NCBI RefSeq assembly: GCF_021648885.1
Contig: NZ_JAKJHZ010000005.1
Location: forward strand, 62,001 to 126,000
Direction: 5' to 3'
DNA: 64,000 nt
Origin: Nocardioides potassii
Lineage (GTDB): Bacteria; Actinomycetota; Actinomycetes; Propionibacteriales; Nocardioidaceae
Shown: piece by piece, positions 40,420 through 50,303 of the stretch
Position numbering within the stretch: position 1 is the stretch's first letter
Layout: every line of letters starts with the position of its first letter
The notes under the pieces: model-generated
The model's input: only the letters and a program-made list of their open reading frames with translations
The model's database searches: none
Told to the model about the DNA's origin: nothing
Made by a program: the position numbers and the translations under genes

Positions 40420-41657
40420 CCCCAGAGCGCGCCGCCGACCTTCGCGGCCGCGGCCTGCTTCGCCTCGCTGACTGCGTGCTGGTAGTTCGAGGCGGTTGAG
40501 ATCTGCGACCACCCGAGGATGTCCATGACGACGCGCGGGTCGATGCCCTGCAGAAGCATGAGCGTAGCGGCCGTGTGGCGCGCGGCGTGCAGCTTGATGG
40601 GCTCGACACCGGCCTCGACCAGGAGCGCGTGCCACTGCGCCCGATCGTCGCGCGGGTCCAGCGGCGTGCCGATGCGGGTGGGGAAGAGCAGGTCGTGGTC
40701 CTGCCACTTGTCGCCGGCGCGCAGGCGTTCCTCGGCGTAGGCCTTGCGGTGCTCCTTCAGCGAGGCGAGCAGCTGGTCGGGCAGGCCCATGTCGCGCTTC
40801 GACCGCTCGGTCTTCGGCGGCCCGAACACGAGGCCCTTGCCGGGCAGTCGGTAGACGGTCTGCCGCACCCGGATGGTGCCCGCATCGAGGTCGACGTCGG
40901 ACCAACGCAGCGCGAGAGCCTCGCCCTGACGCAGGCCGAGCGCGAGGGCCACGGACCAGCGCGCCTCGTGTCGCTTCCCCTCGGCCGCGGCCAGCACCTT
41001 CTGCGCGTCCTCGGTAGCGAGCGGCTGGACCTCCTTATCGTCCTTCGCGGGCGCGTCCATCGAGTCGGGCCCGGCAGGGTTCACCGTCAACCGCTGCTTC
41101 TGCATGGCCAGGCGGAGCATCCGAGACAGGATCGTGTGCGCCCAGTGGATCGTGCTCGGCGACAGGGGCCGGCGCTTCTCGCCGAGGGTCGGGTTGCCCT
41201 CCTCGAGCAGCAGCGACCAGACGCCTTCGATGTCCTCGGCGGTGATCGCGTCGAGGCGCAGGTGACCCATCGTCGGGATGAGGTACTGGTCGAAGCACTG
41301 GCGGTACTTCAGCATCGTCGACTCGCGCGGCTTCTTCTTCTGCCGGGGGAGCAGCGTCGAGTGGCAGTGGTTGAGCCACTGCTCGAGCGTGGGCGACTTC
41401 CCGACGGGCACGGTCTGGGCGGCGATGCTCTCGCGCAGCTCGCGGACCTTCACGGCGCACGCGTTCTCGGTGGCTGCGGAGACGGTGCGTCGGACCGGCA
41501 CGGTGCGGCCGTTGGTCGCGCGCTTGTAGCCGGTGATGACGGCGCCGCGCCAGCGGCACTTGCAGGCGCTCTTGCCGCGTGGGCCGAGGGGCCGGGCGCA
41601 AGCCTTCTCGTGGACCTGGTAGACCGAGCCGTCGCCGTCGGTGCGCTTCTTAGTCAT
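40416..41657 (-). CDS. int: Tyrosine-type integrase
   Basis: 413 residues from ATG 41657. Catalytic set R243 (GLRQGE), K282, H357, R360 (HAARHTAAT), W383 and Y392 (SNYQH). Residues 85-190 form the core-binding domain, and an N-terminal arm-binding region carries C20, C32 and C34. It inserts the phage at the 30-bp core. It lies next to attR and is transcribed away from it, with the small gene upstream coupled by ATGA. Confidence 0.94.
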   Translation of the reverse strand: MTKKRTDGDGSVYQVHEKACARPLGPRGKSACKCRWRGAVITGYKRATNGRTVPVRRTVSAATENACAVKVRELRESIAAQTVPVGKSPTLEQWLNHCHSTLLPRQKKKPRESTMLKYRQCFDQYLIPTMGHLRLDAITAEDIEGVWSLLLEEGNPTLGEKRRPLSPSTIHWAHTILSRMLRLAMQKQRLTVNPAGPDSMDAPAKDDKEVQPLATEDAQKVLAAAEGKRHEARWSVALALGLRQGEALALRWSDVDLDAGTIRVRQTVYRLPGKGLVFGPPKTERSKRDMGLPDQLLASLKEHRKAYAEERLRAGDKWQDHDLLFPTRIGTPLDPRDDRAQWHALLVEAGVEPIKLHAARHTAATLMLLQGIDPRVVMDILGWSQISTASNYQHAVSEAKQAAAAKVGGALWG

Positions 41658-41890
41658 CGGCCCTCCCACACTTTGATGGCGTCCGCGAACTCCACGCCGA
41701 ATGCCCAGAAGCCCACCTTGCCGTAGCCGCGCTGTGCCGAGTCACGCGCCGCAGACACCGCGTCGTGATGCAGCGCGATCGCGTACGGACCCATGTCGTG
41801 GTCATAGACGACCCACGCACCGGGCACGCCGTCGAGGATGTCGGGAGGCTCGGAAGAAGTTTCCGGAGCGAGCGCGCGGGACTGGGTCAT
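41654..41890 (-). CDS. Hypothetical protein upstream of integrase
   Basis: 78 residues from ATG 41890. WVVYDHDMGPYAIALHHD and FWAFGVEFADAIKVWEG suggest a small mixed alpha/beta domain. Coupled to the integrase by 4 bp. No family recognised; an integration accessory is possible. Confidence 0.5.
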   Translation of the reverse strand: MTQSRALAPETSSEPPDILDGVPGAWVVYDHDMGPYAIALHHDAVSAARDSAQRGYGKVGFWAFGVEFADAIKVWEGR

Positions 41891-41924
41891 AGCCCGAGAG
41901 TAACCCCGCGCACCGACAGTCGAT

Positions 41925-41945
41925 GTAGCAACGCGCGTAGCAGCG
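41925..41945 (+). promoter_or_regulatory. Putative integrase arm-type sites, right pair
   Basis: GTAGCAACG (41925-41933) and GTAGCAGCG (41937-41945), 12 bp apart, same orientation as the left pair. Also shared by both ends is TGAGCGTGA (5207-5215 and 41991-41999). In the circular phage these would flank attP. Confidence 0.55.
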
Positions 41946-42038
41946 CGGGGGTCTGAACCTGCGGGGTTTTGCGGGGTCTTTACGCCTGACTGAGCGTGAA
42001 TGGGGCCACTTTACGCGGCTCTGCGAGCAATATCCCGA

Positions 42039-42068
42039 AACTCATACTTGCCGGGGTCTCACCTATTT
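42039..42068 (+). repeat. attR core (30 bp)
   Basis: Same 30 bp as attL. Here the left arm of the terminator is replaced by phage DNA (AATATCCCGA), so the hairpin is broken. Right of the core the chromosome resumes. Confidence 0.92.
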
Positions 42069-42102
42069 CCGCTCCTGTGCCCCGGTGCCGGGAAATGCAC
42101 GC

Positions 42103-42131
42103 GGCCCCGCAACCTCATACGTGGCGGGGCC
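42103..42131. terminator. Hairpin sharing the CTCATAC loop of the att terminator
   Basis: GGCCCCGC (42103-42110) pairs with GCGGGGCC (42124-42131); the loop contains CTCATAC, as in the hairpin at 5165-5197. No U tract on either strand. Before integration the two hairpins lay about 60 nt apart. Confidence 0.55.
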
Positions 42132-42201
42132 TGACCACATCCTGACGTGATCGGGTCTCCTCGCCCGGGAGGCTGCGGGGCGTGTCGCGGGGCGGGTCTG
42201 G

Positions 42202-42274
42202 CGCCCCCGGCAGGACTCGAACCTGCAACCCACGGATTAGAAGGCCGTTGCGCTATCCGTTGCGCCACGGGGGC
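42202..42274 (-). tRNA. tRNA-Arg (TCT)
   Basis: Minus-strand cloverleaf with acceptor GCCCCCG pairing CGGGGGC, anticodon loop CTTCTAA (TCT) and T arm GCAGGTTCGAGTCCTGC. The anticodon stem has one C-T mismatch at 31-39. It lies outside the att core, so it is not the phage target. Confidence 0.93.
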
Positions 42275-42306
42275 TGGCGGCAGCCAGTATCCCAGCGGGT
42301 CCGGAC

Positions 42307-42346
42307 GTGTGACGATCCGGCCGCCGGGGCGACCGGATCGTCACAC
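42307..42346. terminator. Intrinsic terminator of the symporter gene
   Basis: A perfect 14-bp stem, GTGTGACGATCCGG and CCGGATCGTCACAC, with a 12-nt loop, 17 bp beyond the stop of the leftward symporter. Confidence 0.8.
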
Positions 42347-42362
42347 GCGTCGTGGAGGTCGA

Positions 42363-43772
42363 TCAGGCGGAGGCCGCGACCGGCTCCTTGCCCGGAACGA
42401 CCACGTCGGTCGTCTCGTCCTCGCGCCAGGCCGTGCGCCCACGCGGGGCGTCGTACGTCTCCTGGTCCAGGATGCCCTCGCGCTTCGCGACGATCGTCGG
42501 GACGAGCGCCTGACCCGTCACGTTGACCGCAGTGCGGCCCATGTCGAGGATCGGGTCGATCGCCAGCAGAAGGCCGACGCCCTCGAGGGGCAGGCCGAGG
42601 GTCGAGAGGGTGAGCGTCAGCATCACGGTCGCGCCGGTGACGCCGGCGGTGGCGGCGGAGCCGATCACCGAGACGAACGCGATCAGGACGTAGTCGGTCA
42701 CCGACAGGTCGAGGCCGAAGAACTGGGCCACGAAGATCGCCGAGATCGCCGGGTAGATCGAGGCGCAGCCGTCCATCTTGGTCGTCGCGCCGAGCGGCAC
42801 GGCGAACGAGGCGTAGGACCGCGGCACGCCCAGGTTGCGCTCGGTGACCGACTCGGTGACGGGCATCGTGCCGACCGACGAGCGGGACACGAAGGCCAGC
42901 GAGATCGCGGGCCAGGCGCCGGAGAAGAACTGCTTGACCGACAGGCCGTTGAGGCGCAGCAGCACCGGGTAGACCCCGAGCAGCACGAGCAGCAGGCCGG
43001 CGTAGATGGCGATCGTGAAGGTGCCGAGCGAGCTCAGGGCGTCCCAGCCGTAGCTGGCGACGGCGTTCCCGAGCAGGCCCACGGTCGCGATCGGGGCGAG
43101 CAGGATGATCCACCACAGGACCTTCTGCACGACGGCGAGCGCCGAGCGGACGAAGGCGAGGAACGAGTCGGCGGCCTCGCCGACCTTCAGCGTCGCGATG
43201 CCGACGGCGATGGCGACGACGAGGATCTGCAGCACGTTGAACGACATCCCGACGGTGCCGTCGCCGTTGTCGTACCCCTCGAGGCCGAGCACGTTGGCCG
43301 GCACGAGGCCGGTGAGGAAGTCGAGCCACGAGCCGGTCGACGACGGTGCCGAGGCGGCGTCGGAGGTCACGCTCGTGTGCTCTCCGGGCTGGAGCACGAG
43401 GCCGAGCACGATGCCGATCGACACCGCGATCAGCGCGGTGATGGCGAACCACATGAGGGTCTTCCACGCCAGGCGGGCGGCGTTGGTGACCTCGCGCAGG
43501 TTGGCGATCGACGCGACGATCGCGAGGAAGACGAGCGGGGGCACGACGGCGCGGAGCAGCGTCACGAAGGTGCCGCCGACCGTGTTGAGGGTCTCGGTGA
43601 GCCAGTTGGGGTCGACCTCGCCGGTGGAGGCGTCGACGCCGTCGGCGCCCATGCTGCGGGCGACCAGGCCGAGGACCACGCCGAGCGCCAGGCCGATCAG
43701 GACCTGGACGCCGAACGAGGGGAGCCGGAGACGGCGGGTGCGCTGCTCCGGCTCGATAACTGAAGTATTCAT
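42363..43772 (-). CDS. Dicarboxylate/amino acid:cation symporter (DAACS family)
   Basis: 469 residues, eight or more membrane helices with the two re-entrant hairpins of the family: SRSSVGTMPVTE (hairpin 1) and DMGRTAVNVTG in TM8. It takes up C4-dicarboxylates or glutamate/aspartate with Na+ or H+. The SSVGTMP variation of the usual SSSATLP does not tell the substrate. First chromosomal protein gene after attR and tRNA-Arg. The 250 bp upstream of its start, shared with the next gene, contains no other feature I recognise. Confidence 0.85.
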   Translation of the reverse strand: MNTSVIEPEQRTRRLRLPSFGVQVLIGLALGVVLGLVARSMGADGVDASTGEVDPNWLTETLNTVGGTFVTLLRAVVPPLVFLAIVASIANLREVTNAARLAWKTLMWFAITALIAVSIGIVLGLVLQPGEHTSVTSDAASAPSSTGSWLDFLTGLVPANVLGLEGYDNGDGTVGMSFNVLQILVVAIAVGIATLKVGEAADSFLAFVRSALAVVQKVLWWIILLAPIATVGLLGNAVASYGWDALSSLGTFTIAIYAGLLLVLLGVYPVLLRLNGLSVKQFFSGAWPAISLAFVSRSSVGTMPVTESVTERNLGVPRSYASFAVPLGATTKMDGCASIYPAISAIFVAQFFGLDLSVTDYVLIAFVSVIGSAATAGVTGATVMLTLTLSTLGLPLEGVGLLLAIDPILDMGRTAVNVTGQALVPTIVAKREGILDQETYDAPRGRTAWREDETTDVVVPGKEPVAASA

Positions 43773-44022
43773 ACTGGAAAGATAACCTTTCGGAACGACG
43801 CCTCGTCAAAGCGAGGTGCCGAGGACGCAGGGAAGGGTCAGTCGACGGCGCGGCGGGGGCGACAGAGCGCGCTCTCCGTGCGGACGAGGTCGACGGCACG
43901 ACGCTGCGTCAGCAGCTCGCCGAGGGTCCATGGGTCAGTCACACCTGGCGCAACCGACCCGCGGTCGCCCCGATTCCGTGGTTCGCCTCACACGTCAGGA
44001 GCCGCCTGACTAGGGTGCGCGC

Positions 44023-44706
44023 ATGACTCCTCGCCTCGGCCTGCGCCTGCTCGCCCTCGCCCTCCCCGCCCTCCTGCTCGCGCCCGGTGCGGCGCACGCC
44101 CGGACCCTCACCGTCGCGGACAGCACGAGCGACGCCAAGGCCCTGGACATGGCCCTCCTCCTGGGCGAGTTCATCGATGGCACTCCCGCGGAGGGGCCCT
44201 ACTTCCTGGACGCTCCGGACGAGACGTCGGTCGACGTCGTCAGCACCACCATCGATCACGCGGCCAAGCGCCTCACCCTGACCGTGCAGCTCCGCGGCCT
44301 GGTCGAGCTGAAGGGGCTCTCGGCGGACTTCCGCATCTTCACGCCCGACTCGCGCTGGGACCTCTCGGCCACCTACGCCGAGGACGGGGCGCAGTGGGTC
44401 CTCTTCCCGGGCCGCGACGGAGACACCATCTACTCCAGCGAGGGCAGCGTGACCGCGGCGTCAAGCTTCAGGAAGTGCCGGGTGCGCGTGCGGTACGACG
44501 CGCCCGGTGACACGGTGATCGCCTCCGTGCCCACCGCCTGCCTCGGCAAACCGCAGTGGGTCCAGGTCTCCGCAGGTGTCATGCGCACGCGGGTCGCCCC
44601 GGTCGGCGACGGCTCGGCCAACGTCGCCGCCTTCGCCGACGACGCGTTCCGTGGTGGTCTCAGCCTGGAGAGCCAAGGCCGCAGCCCCAAGGTCCGTCGC
44701 GGCTGA
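44023..44706 (+). CDS. Secreted protein of unknown function
   Basis: 227 residues. A clear signal peptide (LALALPALLLAPGAAHA) with cleavage near residue 27. The mature part is acidic and beta-rich, with two Cys (in FRKCRVRV and PTACLG) likely disulfide-bonded. No catalytic pattern seen. Convergent with rlmC, whose stop lies 10 bp away. Confidence 0.7.
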   Translation: MTPRLGLRLLALALPALLLAPGAAHARTLTVADSTSDAKALDMALLLGEFIDGTPAEGPYFLDAPDETSVDVVSTTIDHAAKRLTLTVQLRGLVELKGLSADFRIFTPDSRWDLSATYAEDGAQWVLFPGRDGDTIYSSEGSVTAASSFRKCRVRVRYDAPGDTVIASVPTACLGKPQWVQVSAGVMRTRVAPVGDGSANVAAFADDAFRGGLSLESQGRSPKVRRG

Positions 44707-44715
44707 CCTGCCCGC

Positions 44716-45830
44716 TCACCCGCGCGACAGGAGCACGATCACCTCGTAGTGCGTGGTGTGCGGGAACATGTCGAGCACGCGCGCCTCGACCGGCCGCAGC
44801 GACGGCATGAGCGCGAGGTCGCGAGCGAGTGACTCGGCGTTGCACGAGGAGTAGACGACGTGGCGCACGCCGGACGACTCCAGCCAGCCCGCGAGGTCGG
44901 AGCCGATCCCGCGCCGCGGTGGGTTGACCACGACCAGGTCGGGAGCGGTGCCCGAGGCCAGCGCGTACGCGGTGGCGTCGCCCGCGACGAACGACGCGGC
45001 CACGCCGAGGTCGGCCGCCGTGGCGGTCGCCGCCGCGATCGCGTCGGGCGACACCTCGACGCCGAGAACCTCGCGACCAGGACCGGCCAGGTGCAGCGCG
45101 AAGCCGCCGACACCGCAGTAGAGGTCCCAGACCGTGCGGACGTCGAGGCCGGCGACCCACGAGCGGGCCTGTTCGTAGAGCGCCTCGGCGACGAACGTGT
45201 TGGTCTGGAAGAACGCCTTCGGGCCCAGGCGCAAGGTCACGCCCGTCGCCAGCCGCATCGGGAGCTCGGCCTCCTCCGTCAGCACGATCTCGCGGTCGCC
45301 CTCGAGCACCGCCTTGTGCTCGGGCTGGATGTTGAGCGTCACGACGCGCAGCGCCGTCACGCCCTCCAGCAACGCGGGGAGGCGGGAGCGGATCCTCGCC
45401 TCCAGGGCCGTCGACCGCAGGACCAGCCGGAGCAGCAGCTCACCGCCGGGTGACTCCGTCAGCAGGACGTGCTTGAGCTCGCCCCTGCGCTGCGCGACGT
45501 CGTACGGCACCACGCCGGTGCTGCTGATCCATGAGGCGACGCGGTCGAGCGCCGCCGTGAGCCCGGGGGAGTGCAGGCCGCAGTCGCGCAGGTCGACGCC
45601 GGCGAGGTCGCGGTCGAGGATGCCCAGGGTCGGGGCCTCGACCGTCCCGCCGACGGCCATCTTGGCCTTGTTGCGGAACCCCGACTCGACGCCGGCCACC
45701 GTGGGCAGCCAGACCGGGGAGTCGACCAGCGACCGGGCGTGGTGCTCCTTGTCGGAGAGCTGGCGCGCCCGCGGCACCTCCAGCAGCGTGCAGGAGCGAC
45801 AGCGGAAGGCGTCGTAGTGGTGGCAGTCCA

Positions 45831-45831
<1 letters not shown>
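44716..45831 (-). CDS. rlmC: 23S rRNA (uracil-5-)-methyltransferase, RlmC type
   Basis: 371 residues from GTG 45831. Iron-sulfur ligands C3, C11, C14 and C84; SAM motif DLYCGVGGFALHL; NPPRRGIG; and the catalytic Cys in YSSCNAESLARDL. No TRAM domain, as in RlmC. Methylates U747 or a nearby uridine of 23S rRNA. One-base overlap with the aminopeptidase gene upstream (TAGTG). Confidence 0.9.
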
Positions 45832-47237
<1,406 letters not shown>

Positions 47238-47335
47238 TGTACGCGGCCCCGGCCCGCACCCGGACGGGCGTGAGGACCCCCTCGAACGGGTGCGGCGAGG
47301 CGGGTCGCACGAGCGTGCTCCGTTAGGGTCGGGGC

Positions 47336-48454
47336 ATGCACCGAGGTCGCCGCGACAGCGTCGCGTTCACCGTCGTGGTGGGCATCCTCGTCCTGCTCGG
47401 CGGCCTCGCCATGGCCCTCGTGATCGGCCTCTCCGGCGCCCCCGGCTCGCTCGCCGTGGCGGCCCTCCTCGCGGCCGTCCCGGTCGGCCCGCTCGTGGGC
47501 TGCTTCATGTGGCTCGACCGTTACGAGCCTGAGCCACGCAACCTGCTCGCCGCAGGCCTGCTCTGGGGTGCGTTCGTCGCGACCGCGGCCGCCCTCGTGT
47601 TCCAGGGGATCGGGCTCGCCGGCGGAGCCAGCGAGCGCGACACCCTCTCCGTCGTCGCACCTCTCACGGAGGAGGCGACCAAGGGCGCGTTCCTGCTCCT
47701 GCTGCTGTGGTGGCGCCGCCACGAGCTCGACGGCGTCCTCGACGGCATCGTCTACGCCGGGATGGTCGGCATCGGCTTCGCGTTCACCGAGAACATCCTC
47801 TACCTCGCGGCGGCCTACGACGGCACGGACGGCCTCGGTCCCGGTGGCACCGAGGCGCTCACCGGCACGTTCATCGTCCGCTGCCTGATCAGCCCGTTCG
47901 CGCACCCGCTGTTCACCGCGTTCACCGGGATCGGCGTGGGGCTCGCGATCGCGTCGCGCCGCACCGTCGTACGGGTGCTGGCGCCGGTCGCCGGGTTCCT
48001 CGTGGCGGCGTTCCTGCACGGTCTCTGGAACGCCTCGACCCTGTCGGGCACCGGCCACTTCTTCCTCGTCTACGGGACGCTGATGCTGCCTGCGCTCGTC
48101 GCCGTCGCCGCGTTCGCGATCTACCGCCGACGCTCCGAGCGGCCGCTGCTGGCCGCCGCCCTCCAGGACGCCGCCGACCGCGGCCTCCTCCCGGCCACCG
48201 ACATCCCGTGGTTGGTCGACCTGCGGGCGCGTCGGCACGCGCGACGGTGGGCACGCGCGCACGGTGGCACCCCGGCCGAGCGCGGCATGCGCGAGTACCA
48301 GGCGGCCGCGATCGAGCTCGGCTACCTGCACCACCGCTACCTGCGTGGCACCGCGCCGGACGACTTCTCGGTCCGGGGCCAGGAGTTCGTCGAGCAGCTG
48401 CGGCGCATCCGTCCCTACATCTCCTTCCCCGGACAGGTGGTGCCGACGCGATGA
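47336..48454 (+). CDS. PrsW-family intramembrane metalloprotease
   Basis: 372 residues with about eight membrane helices. Motifs EEATK (E112, E113, K116), ISPFAHPLFTAFTG and HGLWNAS match the PrsW/CAAX-type group. The C-terminal 100 residues are cytoplasmic and Arg-rich. PrsW enzymes cut anti-sigma factors or other membrane proteins. ATGA overlap with the first dynamin-like gene shows they are made together. Confidence 0.82.
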   Translation: MHRGRRDSVAFTVVVGILVLLGGLAMALVIGLSGAPGSLAVAALLAAVPVGPLVGCFMWLDRYEPEPRNLLAAGLLWGAFVATAAALVFQGIGLAGGASERDTLSVVAPLTEEATKGAFLLLLLWWRRHELDGVLDGIVYAGMVGIGFAFTENILYLAAAYDGTDGLGPGGTEALTGTFIVRCLISPFAHPLFTAFTGIGVGLAIASRRTVVRVLAPVAGFLVAAFLHGLWNASTLSGTGHFFLVYGTLMLPALVAVAAFAIYRRRSERPLLAAALQDAADRGLLPATDIPWLVDLRARRHARRWARAHGGTPAERGMREYQAAAIELGYLHHRYLRGTAPDDFSVRGQEFVEQLRRIRPYISFPGQVVPTR

Positions 48455-50262
48455 CCGAGCAGCAGCCCGGGATGACCGGTAAGGCGTCGGCGACGGGACG
48501 TCGTTCCGCCGAGCCCACCACCGCGATGGTGACCGCCCTGGTGCGGATGCGCGGTGCGCTCCAGGAGACGCGGCTGCCGCTGGAGCTGCCCGGCGCCGAC
48601 GAGCAGCGGGCGTCGCGCGCCGAGATGGTCGACCAGCTCGAGGACTACGTCATCCCGCGCCTGATGACCCTCGACGCGCCTCTCCTCGCCGTCGTCGGCG
48701 GCTCCACCGGCGCCGGCAAGTCGACGCTGGTCAACTCCCTCGTCGGCACCCGCGTCACCACCCCCGGAGTGCTGCGCCCGACCACGCGCTCGCCGGTGCT
48801 GGTGCACCACCCTGACGACGCGCAGTGGTTCGGCCAGGAGGGCCTGCTCCCCGACCTCGAGCGGGTGACGCGCCAGACCAACGACCCGTCGGCCCTCCAG
48901 CTGGTGGCGTCGCCGGCGATGTCGCCTGGGCTCGCCATCCTCGACGCGCCCGACATCGACTCGGTCGAGGAGCGCAACCGCGTGCTCGCCGCGCAGCTGC
49001 TCGCGGCCGCCGACCTGTGGCTCTTCGTCACCTCGGCGGCGAGGTACGCCGACCAGGTGCCCTGGGACTTCCTGCGCAAGGCGGCCGAGCGGTCCGCTGC
49101 CGTGGCGATCGTGCTCGACCGCACGCCGCCGGACGCCGTGGAGACGATCCAGACCCACCTCGCCCGGATGCTCGCCAGCCGCGGCCTGAAGGACTCGCCC
49201 CTCTTCACCGTCGAGGAGGGCGAGGTCTCCGAGATGGGGCTGCTCAGGTCCTCGGCCGTGATGGAGATCCGCCAGTGGTTGCAGGCCCTGGCCAACGACC
49301 AGGAGGCGCGCGCGGCCGTCGTGCAGCAGACCCTCGAGGGCGCCGTGCGCACGCTGGCGCGCCGTACGCACCAGGTGGCGGACGCGGCGGGCGAGCAGGC
49401 CGACGCCGTACGACGCCTGCGCGAGGACGCCAACGAGGCCTACGACCGTGCCGCGGTCGCGATCGCCGAGTCCTCGGCCGACGGCACGCTGCTGCGCGGC
49501 GAGGTGCTGGCGCGCTGGCAGGAGTTCGTCGGCACGGGCGAGCTGCTGAAGTCGCTGGAGACGCGGGTCGGCTGGATCCGCGACCGGGTGGTCAACGCGG
49601 TGAAGGGCAAGCCGCAGCAGGCCGAGCGGGTCACCGTCGCCGTCGAGTCCGGGCTCGAGACGCTGATCCTCGAGCACGCCGAGGCGGCCGCCGAGCGTGC
49701 CGAGGCGTCGTGGCGCAGCACCGCCGCCGGCCAGATCCTGCTCCGCGACGCGGGGGAGGATCTCGGTCGGGCGTCGCGCGACTTCCGCCGCCGGGCCGAG
49801 CGCGTCGTCCGCGACTGGCAGTCCGACGTGCTGGAGATGGTCCGCACCGAGGGCGCCGACAAACGCTCCACCGCGCGCTTCCTCGCCTTCGGCGTCAACG
49901 GCCTCTCGGTCGCCCTGATGGTGGTCGTGTTCGCCCACACCGCGGGCGTCACCGGCGCTGAGGCGGGCATCGCCGGAGGCTCGGCCGTGCTGGGCCAGAA
50001 GCTGCTCGAGGCCGTGTTCGGCGACCAGGCCGTGCGCTCGCTCGCCGAGCGCGCCAAGCGACTCCTCGAGGCGTCGGTCAGCGAGCTGCTCGACAGCGAG
50101 CGGCGCCGCTACACAGACCTCCTCGACAGCCTCCGCATCGAGCCCGAGGCGCCCGAGCGGCTGCGCAAGGCCGCCCGCAAGGTCGACGACCTGCGGTTCG
50201 CCGCGAGCCGCGGGTCGCAGGTCGCAGAGCCGGGGTCGGACGCGCGTGACGCCGCCGAATAG
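48451..50262 (+). CDS. Dynamin-like GTPase, first of a pair (DynA-like)
   Basis: 603 residues. P-loop GGSTGAGKST (83-92), switch region DAPDIDS and a helical stalk rich in E, R and A; one or two membrane-associating helices at about 470-520 (VNGLSVALMVVVFAHTAGV). Similar to the streptomycete DynA/DynB proteins that act in cell division. ATGA overlap with prsW. The partner follows 41 bp later. Confidence 0.75.
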   Translation: MTEQQPGMTGKASATGRRSAEPTTAMVTALVRMRGALQETRLPLELPGADEQRASRAEMVDQLEDYVIPRLMTLDAPLLAVVGGSTGAGKSTLVNSLVGTRVTTPGVLRPTTRSPVLVHHPDDAQWFGQEGLLPDLERVTRQTNDPSALQLVASPAMSPGLAILDAPDIDSVEERNRVLAAQLLAAADLWLFVTSAARYADQVPWDFLRKAAERSAAVAIVLDRTPPDAVETIQTHLARMLASRGLKDSPLFTVEEGEVSEMGLLRSSAVMEIRQWLQALANDQEARAAVVQQTLEGAVRTLARRTHQVADAAGEQADAVRRLREDANEAYDRAAVAIAESSADGTLLRGEVLARWQEFVGTGELLKSLETRVGWIRDRVVNAVKGKPQQAERVTVAVESGLETLILEHAEAAAERAEASWRSTAAGQILLRDAGEDLGRASRDFRRRAERVVRDWQSDVLEMVRTEGADKRSTARFLAFGVNGLSVALMVVVFAHTAGVTGAEAGIAGGSAVLGQKLLEAVFGDQAVRSLAERAKRLLEASVSELLDSERRRYTDLLDSLRIEPEAPERLRKAARKVDDLRFAASRGSQVAEPGSDARDAAE

Positions 50263-50303
50263 GGTTGGTGGCGAAGCCGCACCACCAGGACCGTGAGGGA
50301 GTC

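Larger units (their letters stand above)
5176..42068. mobile_element. Siphovirus prophage with HK97-type head, apparently intact
   Basis: Thirty-base direct repeats mark both ends. Between them are integrase, excisionase-like protein, repressor, early DNA-metabolism genes, terminases, portal, protease, capsid, connectors, tail tube, frameshifting tail chaperones, tape measure, tail tip/fibre proteins, endolysin and holin candidates. No reading frame in an essential module is visibly broken. The tape measure of 604 residues predicts a tail of roughly 90 nm by the usual 0.15 nm per residue rule. A cos-type packaging mode is suggested by the HNH gene beside the terminases but is not shown. Confidence 0.93.

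Noticed and set aside
42202..42274. tRNA-Arg next to attR as the phage attachment target
   Set aside because: The 30-bp att repeat ends at 42068, over 130 bp away; no part of the tRNA is duplicated at the left end.
42147..43763. 538-codon rightward frame over the symporter
   Set aside because: Antisense shadow of a membrane protein (repeated Arg/Asp/Gly); the opposite strand has clear DAACS motifs.
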